A DNA stretch of 64,000 nucleotides from Janibacter sp. Soil728. GTDB taxonomy: Bacteria; Actinomycetota; Actinomycetes; Actinomycetales; Dermatophilaceae. Under the pieces are notes generated by a model, which saw nothing but the letters and a program-made list of their open reading frames with translations, did no database searches and was not told the origin of the DNA. The translations under genes and the position numbers were made by a program. The DNA lies in assembly GCF_001428305.1 (NCBI RefSeq), contig NZ_LMRZ01000006.1, forward strand, positions 457,736 to 521,735, given 5' to 3'. Shown piece by piece: positions 17,935-25,245 of the stretch (positions are counted from its first letter, which is position 1; each line of letters begins with the position of its first letter).

Positions 17935-18825
17935 ATGACGTCTTCCGAGGCCGGCCAGCTCCTACATGAGCTCCGGGAACAGCACGACCTCTTGGAGCGC
18001 GTCGCGACGGGTACGTCCATTTCCGAAGAGAACGACACCTACAGGGAGCGAAGAGACCTCCTCGTTCCCCTGCTGACTTCCTTGGGGCAAGACGACCCGT
18101 TCCCTTGGCGGGATCTCTGGGCCTATTGGAACGACGAAGCGAAGCCTTTGGCGACGCACGCCGCCAGGCGTTCCAGTCTCAACGCCCGGGTTGCTTCGCT
18201 GGAATCCTTCTGTCTAACCGCTGGTTCCCGGATCACGCCCCCAGACGTCGACGAGTGGTCTCCTGACGACGAGCTCCCCGCGACATGGACAAAAACCCTC
18301 GCTCGTCTCGACAGCATGAAGTCAGAGTTCAAACGATCGGTCGATTTGGACGACTACCAAGATGTCGGCCGTCGCTGCCGCGAAATCATCATCGCTGCGA
18401 CGGACCTGGTTCATGATCGTGGGATGGTGCCGGAGGGCCAAGAGGCTCCAAAGCAAGGCGATGCCAAGGAGCGCATGAACCAGATCTGCGCTGCTCTCCT
18501 CCGAGGACCGACTCACGAGAAACTGCGTGCTGTCCTCCAGAAGACCCTGCAACTCGCTCATCACGTCACTCACAGCGGGAGCGTCACGCGTTTGGAAGCC
18601 CTTGCAGCAGCCCAAAGCACGATCATGCTCGTCAGCACGCTACGAGAGCTCGAACGCTTGGCCGCAGGTCCACCCAACGACCCCGGCGACGCCGACGGCC
18701 CGGTGGATCCGGACGATCTGACCGATCTCGCCGCCGACTATTGGAATCCGAGGTCTGCCGAGGATGAGCCCAACGAAGGCGAAGACTCTCCCGATGTGCA
18801 GTTGTATGACCAGACAGGTGCCTAG
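17935..18825 (+). CDS. Uncharacterised island protein, mostly helical
   Basis: 296 residues. ATG 17935 is chosen because TACCAT at 17923-17928 fits a leaderless start; the frame is open 240 bp further upstream but reads through the attachment-like repeat. The chain is rich in Leu, Glu and Arg, without a signal or membrane segment, with a very acidic Pro/Asp-rich tail. The stretch around residues 200-250 (helices with HHVTHSG and a conserved-looking THEKLRAVL) faintly recalls HEPN-like or AbiJ-type helical domains, but I cannot assign it. It may be an accessory or defence gene, by location only. Confidence 0.6.
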   Translation: MTSSEAGQLLHELREQHDLLERVATGTSISEENDTYRERRDLLVPLLTSLGQDDPFPWRDLWAYWNDEAKPLATHAARRSSLNARVASLESFCLTAGSRITPPDVDEWSPDDELPATWTKTLARLDSMKSEFKRSVDLDDYQDVGRRCREIIIAATDLVHDRGMVPEGQEAPKQGDAKERMNQICAALLRGPTHEKLRAVLQKTLQLAHHVTHSGSVTRLEALAAAQSTIMLVSTLRELERLAAGPPNDPGDADGPVDPDDLTDLAADYWNPRSAEDEPNEGEDSPDVQLYDQTGA

Positions 18826-19085
18826 CGAATCATTGCGTCGTCCGACCGCTGAAGAGGGTGGGGATATGCCCTCCAGGCTGCAGCACACCCTGAGGCGTTT
18901 TGTTATGCCCGGGACCACAATCGCAGGGCCACGGATAGGCTGAGCGAGCCATCTCGCGATGTCGGCCTCGTGTGGTTGCGTACGCAAGAGGGAGAACAAG
19001 TGCCGACGCCGTCCCATGAGCAGTGACGGGGCCCTGTTCCGCTCGAACTCCGCTGCAGCTCAGCCATATCGGGCCCCGACGATCC
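18826..19085. other. Non-coding island DNA, no gene seen
   Basis: About 260 bp after the uncharacterised gene. No open frame with protein-like composition or start signal is seen on either strand. Together with the next 105 bp it looks like decayed coding DNA. Confidence 0.4.
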
Positions 19086-19190
19086 CTCGAAGTCTCGCTA
19101 CACGCGCCTGAGGAAACTGGAAATCTTCGCGGCGAGTGTAGCCTCAGTCTCGACAGCATCTACCAGCTCGCGAGAGCCATGAATGTGTAA
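19086..19190 (+). pseudogene. Degenerate remnant of an XRE-type HTH gene
   Basis: In the frame ending at the TAA at 19188, the last residues read SLSLDSIYQLARAMNV, close to the end of an XRE helix-turn-helix (usual form P-SLDTLYRLARALGV), preceded by EETGN as in the usual recognition-helix region. The upstream part shifts frame and has no start codon. It is probably a broken regulator gene of the island. Confidence 0.4.
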
Positions 19191-19221
19191 GGCGCGCGAA
19201 CTCGTCTAGCGAGGAGGTGCG

Positions 19222-19677
19222 ATGTCGAAGCCGAAGGTCACCGGCGTCAGCATGTGGGGGTTGGACTGGGAGTACGTAGCGTCCAACAAGGATTTGGCAC
19301 GGCGAGTGCTCGTGTTCCTTGAAGATCGCCGTGTCATCACTGACCACCCCGACCGTGAGGACTTCGACAGCACTCGCGAGTCGGCCGACCAGATTCGCAA
19401 GTTCCTGACGCTCGAGATCATGAACGTCAAGGCTGGCGGCGAGCTAGAACGCGCCCTCAAGGCGATCCGGACGGCGAGTAGGGCCTTTGTAGACGCAGCC
19501 GGGCAGGACTCCAAGTTGTTCAAATCGGACCATCGGTACTTCAAGATGACGCTAGTGGCGTACCGAGAGGTCGTTGCGAGGCAAGTGGCCGCCATCTCGG
19601 TGAACTTCAAGTTGCCCATTACGGACGAACTCGCGCAACTCTTGGCTGAGCACGACCTCTCCTCACACCAGACCTAA
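19222..19677 (+). CDS. Uncharacterised island protein
   Basis: 151 residues with a good Shine-Dalgarno (GAGGAGG ending 5 nt before the ATG). It begins SKPKVTGVSMWGLDWEYV, a beta-rich opening, followed by a long helical part with Lys/Arg/Glu-rich segments. The VTGVSxxGLxW pattern recalls a conserved domain of unknown function (DUF6650-like), but that is a guess. There is no catalytic motif, signal or membrane segment. Confidence 0.65.
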   Translation: MSKPKVTGVSMWGLDWEYVASNKDLARRVLVFLEDRRVITDHPDREDFDSTRESADQIRKFLTLEIMNVKAGGELERALKAIRTASRAFVDAAGQDSKLFKSDHRYFKMTLVAYREVVARQVAAISVNFKLPITDELAQLLAEHDLSSHQT

Positions 19678-19982
19678 CGTGGCGGCCCCTACGCCGGCGG
19701 GGCTATGGGGTTGCGGAGTGCAGGGACGGGGCCTAAGAGCGTCCCGTAGGCCGCCCGCCTGCGGGCCTAAGAGCTGGCGAAAGGGCTTGGACCCTCAACC
19801 CCTGTTTCCCTCTGGCGCTTTTCGGCCTAGTGCTCTTGGGCTGCTTCCCCCCCGGTTTTCCGGGCCTCTCGGCGTGCGTTCGGTGCGTCGGCTCGGGCTG
19901 GCCGGGGGGATCTAGGGACCAAAGTGGAGGCGAAAGTGGAGGGCTGGCCGGACGGCTGCCTCTCAGCACGCAGGAGCTGTCG
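19678..19982. other. Intergenic DNA with tRNA-like repeat and integrase-end-like repeats
   Basis: It holds the second attachment-like repeat at 19771-19807 and a pair of AAAGTGGAGG units near 19920-19948. Similar repeated AAGTGGAGGC units occur at the 3' end of the truncated integrase near 25027-25050, so this may be the debris of another integrase end. No gene is supported here. Confidence 0.4.
19771..19807 (-). repeat. Attachment-site-like copy of the tRNA-Thr 3' half (middle)
   Basis: Aligned with 25098-25135, the first ten bases (GAGCTGGCGA) and the block ACCCTCAACC are identical, with three substitutions and one gap over about 38 bp. It lacks the 5' half of a tRNA. It marks a second junction inside the island. 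Confidence 0.7.
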
Positions 19983-20243
19983 CTAACGCTTCCGCCGCTG
20001 ACCGGGGAGGCCGCCCGACACCACGGAACGCACACCAGGAGCGGCGTCGAAGCTCTCGATCTCGCCCTGGCTCTTGACCATTCGAGGAAGTCCCGGATTG
20101 CGCTTCCCGCTTCTCTCGACTTGGCCACGCAGGTTTGCCAGCAGCTCAGCCTCTTCCGGCGAGATGGTGCCGCGGCGTTCTTTGGCCCGCAGTGGCGCCA
20201 TCTTGTTCCTGATGCGCGCCTTCCAGCACTTGTCGTATGGCAT
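19983..20243 (-). CDS. Small basic protein of unknown function
   Basis: 86 residues beginning MPYDKCWKARIRNKMAPLRA, highly basic at both ends with an acidic helix in the middle (SPEEAELLANLRGQVE). A near-perfect Shine-Dalgarno (AAGGAGG) lies 6 nt before the ATG at 20243, which argues that it is really translated. There is no homology I can name. It sits between the middle attachment-like repeat and pyrE on the same strand as pyrE. It could be DNA- or RNA-binding by charge alone. Confidence 0.6.
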   Translation of the reverse strand: MPYDKCWKARIRNKMAPLRAKERRGTISPEEAELLANLRGQVERSGKRNPGLPRMVKSQGEIESFDAAPGVRSVVSGGLPGQRRKR

Positions 20244-20474
20244 TGCGTACCTCCTTGGCAGCAAAGTCTGGCAGGCAGCAGCACCGTGTCGGACAAGACA
20301 GACCGATCAAACCGCGCCGCCGACCCTGTAGCGGAGCAGAGGAGCCCTGCCGCAGTGGCCGTGTCAAGGGTGGACGGAGTCCATTACGTAGTGACACGGA
20401 GCGCCCTTGATGCGGTCCGGAGGTGGGCGGAGAGTGGAGCGGAGGGTCGGAGGCGTGAAGGTGACGTGCTCGCT

Positions 20475-21008
20475 CTACTGGTGTGCTCGGTCCAGGTCGG
20501 CTCGGGTCAGCAGGTAGCGCGTGGTCAGGTCGACGTCCGACAGTGCGTTGCCGGGGTTGGGTCCGCGGTCGATCGCGCAGATGACGGTCTCGACCGTGGC
20601 GCCTGCCTCGCGCAGGGCCAGGGTGGCGTCTCGGACCGCGCCACCAGTGGTGATGATGTCCTCGACGATGGTCACGCGCCGCCCGTCGACCTCGGCGCCC
20701 TCGGCCAGTCGTTTGGTGCCGTACTCCTTGGCCTTCTTCCGGACGAACAGGGCGGGCGTACCGGTCAGGCTGCTGAGCATGGTGGCGAGCGGGATGCCGC
20801 CGAGCTCCAGTCCGCCCAGGAGGTCGGTGTCTTCGGGGATGAGCGGGACCATGCTCTCGGCGACTCGGCGAAGGAGCTGCGGGTCGGACTCGAAGAGGTA
20901 CTTGTCGAAGTACTCGGTGGCGACCTGGCCGGAACGGAGCGTGAAGGTGCCGGTCAGGCGGCAGGTCTGGTCGATATCGCGGGCAAGTTCGCTGAGGAGG
21001 TCGGCCAC
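20475..21008 (-). CDS. pyrE: Orotate phosphoribosyltransferase
   Basis: 177 residues from GTG 21008, close to the usual actinobacterial length of about 180. It converts orotate plus PRPP to OMP in pyrimidine synthesis. It shows RKKAKEYGTKRLAEG (active-site loop) and the PRPP motif VTIVEDIITTGGA. The frame is open 120 codons further upstream but is Arg/Pro-rich and not PyrE-like. The location in a tRNA island next to a HEPN-STAND gene is unusual for a housekeeping enzyme. It may be a second, element-borne copy, which the window cannot decide. Confidence 0.85.
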   Translation of the reverse strand: MADLLSELARDIDQTCRLTGTFTLRSGQVATEYFDKYLFESDPQLLRRVAESMVPLIPEDTDLLGGLELGGIPLATMLSSLTGTPALFVRKKAKEYGTKRLAEGAEVDGRRVTIVEDIITTGGAVRDATLALREAGATVETVICAIDRGPNPGNALSDVDLTTRYLLTRADLDRAHQ

Positions 21009-21140
21009 GAGGGCATCGTCCCATAGGGGTTGTTCGGCAGAGCTGGCGTCTGACTTCCGGGTCGGGCGCCCTTTCTGTGCCGTGCGGGGCTCGGCCCGAC
21101 GCCGCGCCCGGAACGGCCGCAGGCCGCACGCCCGGCACGG

Positions 21141-21189
21141 CGGCGGGCCGAAGGCCCGCCGGGTCGCGCCGGGTCGCGCCGGAGGCGCG
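21141..21189 (-). promoter_or_regulatory. GC-rich hairpin cluster in the pyrE leader
   Basis: CGGCGGGCC (21141-21149) pairs with GGCCCGCCG (21153-21161) over a GAA triloop. Then comes a tandem GGGTCGCGCC repeat (21161-21180), and CGCGCC pairs with GGCGCG (21175-21189). This lies in the 370-bp gap between divergent pyrE and the HEPN-STAND gene, about 130 bp upstream of the pyrE start, so it could be a leader attenuator. Confidence 0.4.
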
Positions 21190-21356
21190 CTTGAGTCAGT
21201 AGAGAAAGTCCTCACGCCTGCTACGACCGTCCCGCCGGCAGCAATAGTCTTGAAAGCTAGGAACGCCCGTGTCGCCTCGACAAAAATAGCTGCGCTGTCC
21301 GTACGAGGCTGGACCGGTGTTTGTCGACTACTCCCTGTAGGATCCCACTCATCAAA

Positions 21357-21383
21357 ATGGGCGAACATGAGGAGACCCGGTGA
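21357..21383 (+). CDS. Possible 8-residue leader peptide coupled to the HEPN-STAND gene
   Basis: ATG at 21357 opens an 8-codon frame (MGEHEETR) whose TGA overlaps the GTG start of the next gene (GTGA). A -10-like TAGGAT lies at 21338-21343. The GGAGA serving the main gene is inside this short frame. Reinitiation after the leader would couple their translation. This is weak evidence on its own. Confidence 0.3.
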   Translation: MGEHEETR

Positions 21384-24043
21384 ATGGAATGGCTATTCCC
21401 ATGACGCGTGCACGTCTGTATGTGCTTATTGATGCTTTTGAGCGAGACATGCGGACACTTTTAGGTCGCTTTATGCATCCAGAATTGACCGAGGAAGAAC
21501 TTCTGGAGAATCTGTACGATAAGGCGTTGACGCGACAACGGGACGACGCTTCCGGATCGCTGGACACTCCCTTAGTCGAGTATCTTGACCTAAGGGAAGC
21601 GTACGACTTGCTTAATAGACATCGAAAGTTCCTTCCCGAAGAATTGGCCCGCGAAATCCGAGAGTGCACTGCGAGCATGGACCGTCTGGTCGGCATTCGA
21701 CGCAGAGTCATGCACCCGAGGCCGCTGTTAGCCGATGACGGGGAAGCCGCGCCAATGATCCTCAATCAGTTTTCGACTCGTTTTTGGAGCGAGACGCGGC
21801 GCGTTTTATCTCAACTGGATACCGACCCGTCCTGGGAACCTCTTGTAACCCTAAGTCAAAGCGATACCACCACTCTCCACAACCTCCCCTTGCCAGACTA
21901 TGACGAAACTGGCTTGATCGGCCGGTCGAAGGAGGTAGCACACCTCGTCGAAACCGTGAAACGTGGTCGAGAGTCAGTTATAACGATTATTGGCGAGGGC
22001 GGCATTGGCAAGACGGCATTGGCCTTGGAGGTTGCCTACAATTTGATCGATGATTCAGACGAACCCTTTGACGCGGTCCTTTGGACGTCCCTCAAGTATG
22101 AGCGATTGACGGCGCAAGGGGTCGAGGAGATAGCCAATTCCGCGCGCGATCTCACGAATGCGATAAGGCCGCTAGGGGCAACTTTCGATGCAAGCTTCCA
22201 AGGCGGCCTAGAAGACTTGTCGCAAGGGTTGATAGGTCTAAAAACTCTCGTCGTACTTGACAACTTCGAAACAATTGGCGGCCTTGAGTTCACTCAACTT
22301 TATGAAACGCTACCGGACTCTGTCAGGTATCTTGTCACGAGCAGAATCGGCGTTGGGCAATACGAACGACGATTCCCGTTGGAACCGCTTGACCAAAAGG
22401 ACAGCCTACGGCTCTTGAATGACTTTATTCGCGCGAGGCGACTGGCAAGTCTGCAACGGCTTTCCGGACAAACACGTATTGAGATAGTCACTAGACTTCG
22501 CAATAGCCCTCTGGGGATCCGCTGGTTTGTCCTCGCTGTTGAATCTGGCAGAGATCCACTCAGTTTGATCCGCGATCAATCTGAACTCTTGGAGTTTTGC
22601 GTTCGGTCGGTGTACGACGCCCTCAGCGCGCCTGCCAAGGAAGTGTTATCTGCACTTTCGGTCCTTGCGCGGCCTGTTACCGCTGATGAGCTGGTCGTTT
22701 TGCTTGACATTGGGACAGATGGAGTCAACGTGGGCCTACAAGAGCTCATTCGGGGTTCGTTGGTACGTCGAGATGCCGGAGGCGGTAACGAAGACCTAGC
22801 ACTACGGGTTCGACTGACCGAAACCGCAAGTCTATTCTTGAGCAAACGTGTCATAGTCGATCGTGATTACGCTAGGCTTGTTGGAGATCGCGAGTCCAAG
22901 TACCGCGCCAATGAAGAGCGGCGCGTCGCTGATGCCAAATCGAGATCACTTGCTCCCATTGTTGTGCGGACTAGTGGACCTCAAGATATACCCACCGCTC
23001 AAATCTTACGTCGTGCTCTTTTAGCGTCTCAGAATGGCAATATCGAATCAGCACTCGAAGATGTCGAGACCGCACAACGACTCAACCCAGAACTGTGGGA
23101 AGTCGACCGCGTGGAAGGTTTTATCGTTGCGTCCGCAGGCGACGCAAGTCGAGCTCTCCTGTGTTATGAGCGAGCGTACCGAAAAGCGCACGGAGAAGGC
23201 CGAGGCGTCGTGGCGCACTTCTTGGCTGGGCATTTGGCGCGCAACGTTCGGGATTTGCAAGCGGCCATAGTGTACGCCCGCGAGGCCAACGATGTCCTGG
23301 GCACTCATGATACGGCTGTCGCGCTGGGGAACTACCTTGTCTGGTACGGAGACTTCGAGGAAGGAGTCAACTTGATCCAGCCCGCCACCGTCGCCGCACA
23401 AGGGAAGGCGCAACTGATTGCGGTGAGCAGTCTCGCCGGAGCTTATCGGCGATGGGGAGAGAGCGCAGGAAAAGACGAACGAAACCCTGTTCTCGAATAT
23501 AGGCGTGGCCTACAGGGCCTATCGATTGCTCTTGCCTCTTTAGAAACTGGTGTCGCAGACGAAAGAATCCGCAACATCGCCACTGAGTGCGCCATAACCA
23601 CTTTGCATGGAGCGACCGCGGCCTTGTCTGACGGCATCACACTTCCAGACTTGAGCGAGACGCTCGACCGTTTAACCAAGAGTCAAGTGCGCTTAACTCG
23701 TACACCTTCTTGGGATCGCCTAGGAATCGCAGCTCAACGGTTAACGCTACGATCACGATCCGCAGCGTCCCAACGGCTAATGAGAGAGATCACAGAATTG
23801 GGTTCTGGAACTAGTTTCGATGAACCGAGTTCCAGGCGCTACTCAGGTGAGATCGTTTCCCTTCAAAGTGTTTATGGCTTCATTCGTCACCCCTCCTTGC
23901 CTGAGAACATATTCTTCCACAAGGATGACTTGGGTATCGGGCAAACGTTTGACGACCTTCATACAGGAGCATTGGTGTCATTCGACCGGCAAGAGGAAGA
24001 GCGCGGGCCAAGAGCAGTGAATGTTGTCTCGGAGCCGATTTAA
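21380..24043 (+). CDS. HEPN-STAND(NB-ARC)-TPR-cold-shock fusion, putative defence protein
   Basis: 887 residues. Residues 1-130 are all-helical with IRRRVMHPRPL (Arg107, His112), the Rx4H signature of Swt1-like HEPN RNases. Residues 175-400 form a STAND/NB-ARC ATPase: Walker A GEGGIGKT at 205-212, Walker B VVLDNFE at 291-297, sensor TSR at 320-322, and PLGI at 377-380. Residues 405-490 are winged-helix-like. Residues 540-800 are TPR-like helical repeats. Residues 820-885 read as a cold-shock-type OB fold (GEIVSLQSVYGFIR, ENIFFHKDDL, GALVSF, GPRAVNV). The expected model is that a trigger is sensed by the TPR/OB part, ATP-driven assembly follows, and HEPN cleaves RNA. This is inferred from known STAND defence proteins. 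GTG 21380 follows GGAGA at 21371. Codon use is AT-richer than the flanks. Confidence 0.85.
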   Translation: MNGMAIPMTRARLYVLIDAFERDMRTLLGRFMHPELTEEELLENLYDKALTRQRDDASGSLDTPLVEYLDLREAYDLLNRHRKFLPEELAREIRECTASMDRLVGIRRRVMHPRPLLADDGEAAPMILNQFSTRFWSETRRVLSQLDTDPSWEPLVTLSQSDTTTLHNLPLPDYDETGLIGRSKEVAHLVETVKRGRESVITIIGEGGIGKTALALEVAYNLIDDSDEPFDAVLWTSLKYERLTAQGVEEIANSARDLTNAIRPLGATFDASFQGGLEDLSQGLIGLKTLVVLDNFETIGGLEFTQLYETLPDSVRYLVTSRIGVGQYERRFPLEPLDQKDSLRLLNDFIRARRLASLQRLSGQTRIEIVTRLRNSPLGIRWFVLAVESGRDPLSLIRDQSELLEFCVRSVYDALSAPAKEVLSALSVLARPVTADELVVLLDIGTDGVNVGLQELIRGSLVRRDAGGGNEDLALRVRLTETASLFLSKRVIVDRDYARLVGDRESKYRANEERRVADAKSRSLAPIVVRTSGPQDIPTAQILRRALLASQNGNIESALEDVETAQRLNPELWEVDRVEGFIVASAGDASRALLCYERAYRKAHGEGRGVVAHFLAGHLARNVRDLQAAIVYAREANDVLGTHDTAVALGNYLVWYGDFEEGVNLIQPATVAAQGKAQLIAVSSLAGAYRRWGESAGKDERNPVLEYRRGLQGLSIALASLETGVADERIRNIATECAITTLHGATAALSDGITLPDLSETLDRLTKSQVRLTRTPSWDRLGIAAQRLTLRSRSAASQRLMREITELGSGTSFDEPSSRRYSGEIVSLQSVYGFIRHPSLPENIFFHKDDLGIGQTFDDLHTGALVSFDRQEEERGPRAVNVVSEPI

Positions 24044-24113
24044 TGTGTTGACTGACCGATACCACTGCGGCCGATTGGGCGTCGACGTGTTGGCCCGGTG
24101 CCGCTGACTTGCA

Positions 24114-24147
24114 ATTCCCCGCTATGGAAAATTCCCTAGCGGGGAAT
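24114..24147 (+). terminator. Strong hairpin after the HEPN-STAND gene
   Basis: ATTCCCCGCTA (24114-24124) pairs perfectly with TAGCGGGGAAT (24137-24147), 11 bp with a 12-nt loop, 71 bp after the stop. There is no T-run. It may be a terminator, or a recombinase or repressor site. Confidence 0.55.
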
Positions 24148-24660
24148 CAACACGTTCTTCGCGGTAGAGGGTGCAATTGGTTGAGCCCGTTGGCGACGGG
24201 GCAGAGGCCAAGGCCTTTCGTGAATGGAAGTTCTCCACTGTCCTTCGGGAAGGCCCTAACCACGACGTTGATCGGCTCTCCTGATTTGATCATGGCGCAT
24301 AGCCGGCCAGCTTGAGAAATCGCGTACGTTCGAGAATCCCTGACGTACGAGGTTATTACAGGAGACGCTGTAGTGGGGCTGACCGTGCAAGCTCGGTACG
24401 TCGTACGCGCTACTAACTGCACGCTCATCTGTCATGCGCCAGATACGACTACTCTCCAGCTGATCCGACGAGGCGATCGAGGTCCTCATTCGACCAATCT
24501 CCGGTCGGCAACTGGCGCCCATCGATCGCAACCTCTTCCGGCCCATCACGGATGAGAAGTTCGGACACTCGCCGACCGGTGATGCCCCCACGGCTGCCAT
24601 ATCTGATAGGACCTCTTGCAGTGACTTACGGGGCCGCTCTCGAGGCCCCTCCGCGGCTGG
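24148..24660. other. About 500 bp without a supported gene
   Basis: Short open frames exist on both strands (for example 24147-24428 minus) but none has a start signal, protein-like composition or a recognisable motif. It probably held the missing N-terminal half of the integrase or other lost cargo. Confidence 0.4.
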
Positions 24661-25078
24661 GCAACGCCGTCTCCCCCTTCCTCAGTGGTGCGTGGCGATG
24701 CTGCGGCGACGGGCTGAGGTCGGGGTGGGTCCGGACGAGCCGGTCTTCGGCACCATCGACGGCGGCTTCCGCGAGCCACGCACGGTGAGCCGGTGGCTCT
24801 ACGAGGTCCGCGTCAACAGTGATCTGGAGTGGGTGACGTCGCACGCCTGGCGCAAGACGACTGCGAGCATCCTCGACGGGTCGGGCGTGACTGCTCGGAC
24901 CATCGCTGACCAGCTCGGCCACTCGCGGGTGTCGATGACGCAGGACGTCTACCTGGGCCGTGGCGAGACCGACCCACGGGTGCTCGCGGCCCTCGAAGCG
25001 GTCGACCCGCACACCGCTGCCGAGGTCGAAAGTGGAGGCATAAGTGGAGGCTTCGGGCAGGAGCAGGGCCATGAATGA
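24661..25078 (+). pseudogene. Tyrosine recombinase (integrase), C-terminal fragment
   Basis: The open part from GTG 24692 gives 128 residues. In the same frame the homology continues upstream to about 24661 (QRRLPLPQW before VAMLRRR). It contains the catalytic His and second Arg (SHAWRKT), the GHS box of QLGHSR and the nucleophile Tyr in QDVYLGR. The N-terminal DNA-binding region and the first catalytic Arg are absent, so it should be inactive. Its position, 20 bp from the tRNA 3' end, is the usual integrase position. It would have integrated the island. Confidence 0.8.
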
Positions 25079-25098
25079 TGCGCTTTCCCTGCTCAGAG

Positions 25099-25171
25099 AG
25101 CTGGCGAAGGGACTTGAACCCTCAACCCCCTGTTTACAAGACAGGTGCGCTACCAATTGCGCCACGCCAGC
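25099..25171 (-). tRNA. tRNA-Thr (anticodon UGU)
   Basis: 73 nt with a complete cloverleaf: acceptor GCTGGCG/CGCCAGC, D arm GCGC, anticodon stem CCTGT/ACAGG, anticodon loop CTTGTAA with TGT at 25136-25138, and T arm GAGGG/CCCTT with loop TTCAAGT. CCA is not encoded. The 3' end at 25099 is the island attachment end. Confidence 0.97.
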
Positions 25172-25184
25172 AAGCCACGGACAC

Positions 25185-25227
25185 GAAGACCGGGACCGCG
25201 GCATCGTAGCCCGCGGTCCCGGTCTTC
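25185..25227. terminator. Bidirectional terminator, 17-bp stem
   Basis: GAAGACCGGGACCGCGG (25185-25201) pairs perfectly with 25211-25227 around a 9-nt loop, followed by ATC. It separates the Rpf gene from the downstream tRNA-Thr on the minus strand. Confidence 0.85.
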
Positions 25228-25245
25228 ATCGAGTCGGTGGTCGAC

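Larger units (their letters stand above)
17692..25171. mobile_element. Genomic island integrated at tRNA-Thr(UGU), apparently composite
   Basis: The island is bounded on the right by an intact tRNA-Thr gene and on the left by a degenerate copy of that tRNA's 3' half, with a third copy in the middle (19771). Inside are a C-terminal fragment of a tyrosine integrase next to the tRNA, unrecognised genes, an orphan pyrE and a HEPN-STAND protein with clearly lower GC and AT-richer codons than the flanks. The middle copy suggests two successive insertions, 17692-19807 and 19771-25098. The core-genome 9-mer CGAAGGGRG was not seen in it. Confidence 0.75.

Noticed and set aside
19830-21026. Long plus-strand open frame of 398 codons
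   Set aside because: It is antisense to pyrE and the small basic-protein gene and has no start signal; it is an effect of high GC.
24147-24428. 93-codon minus-strand frame in the island gap
   Set aside because: No Shine-Dalgarno, start box or recognisable motif; composition is consistent with decay.
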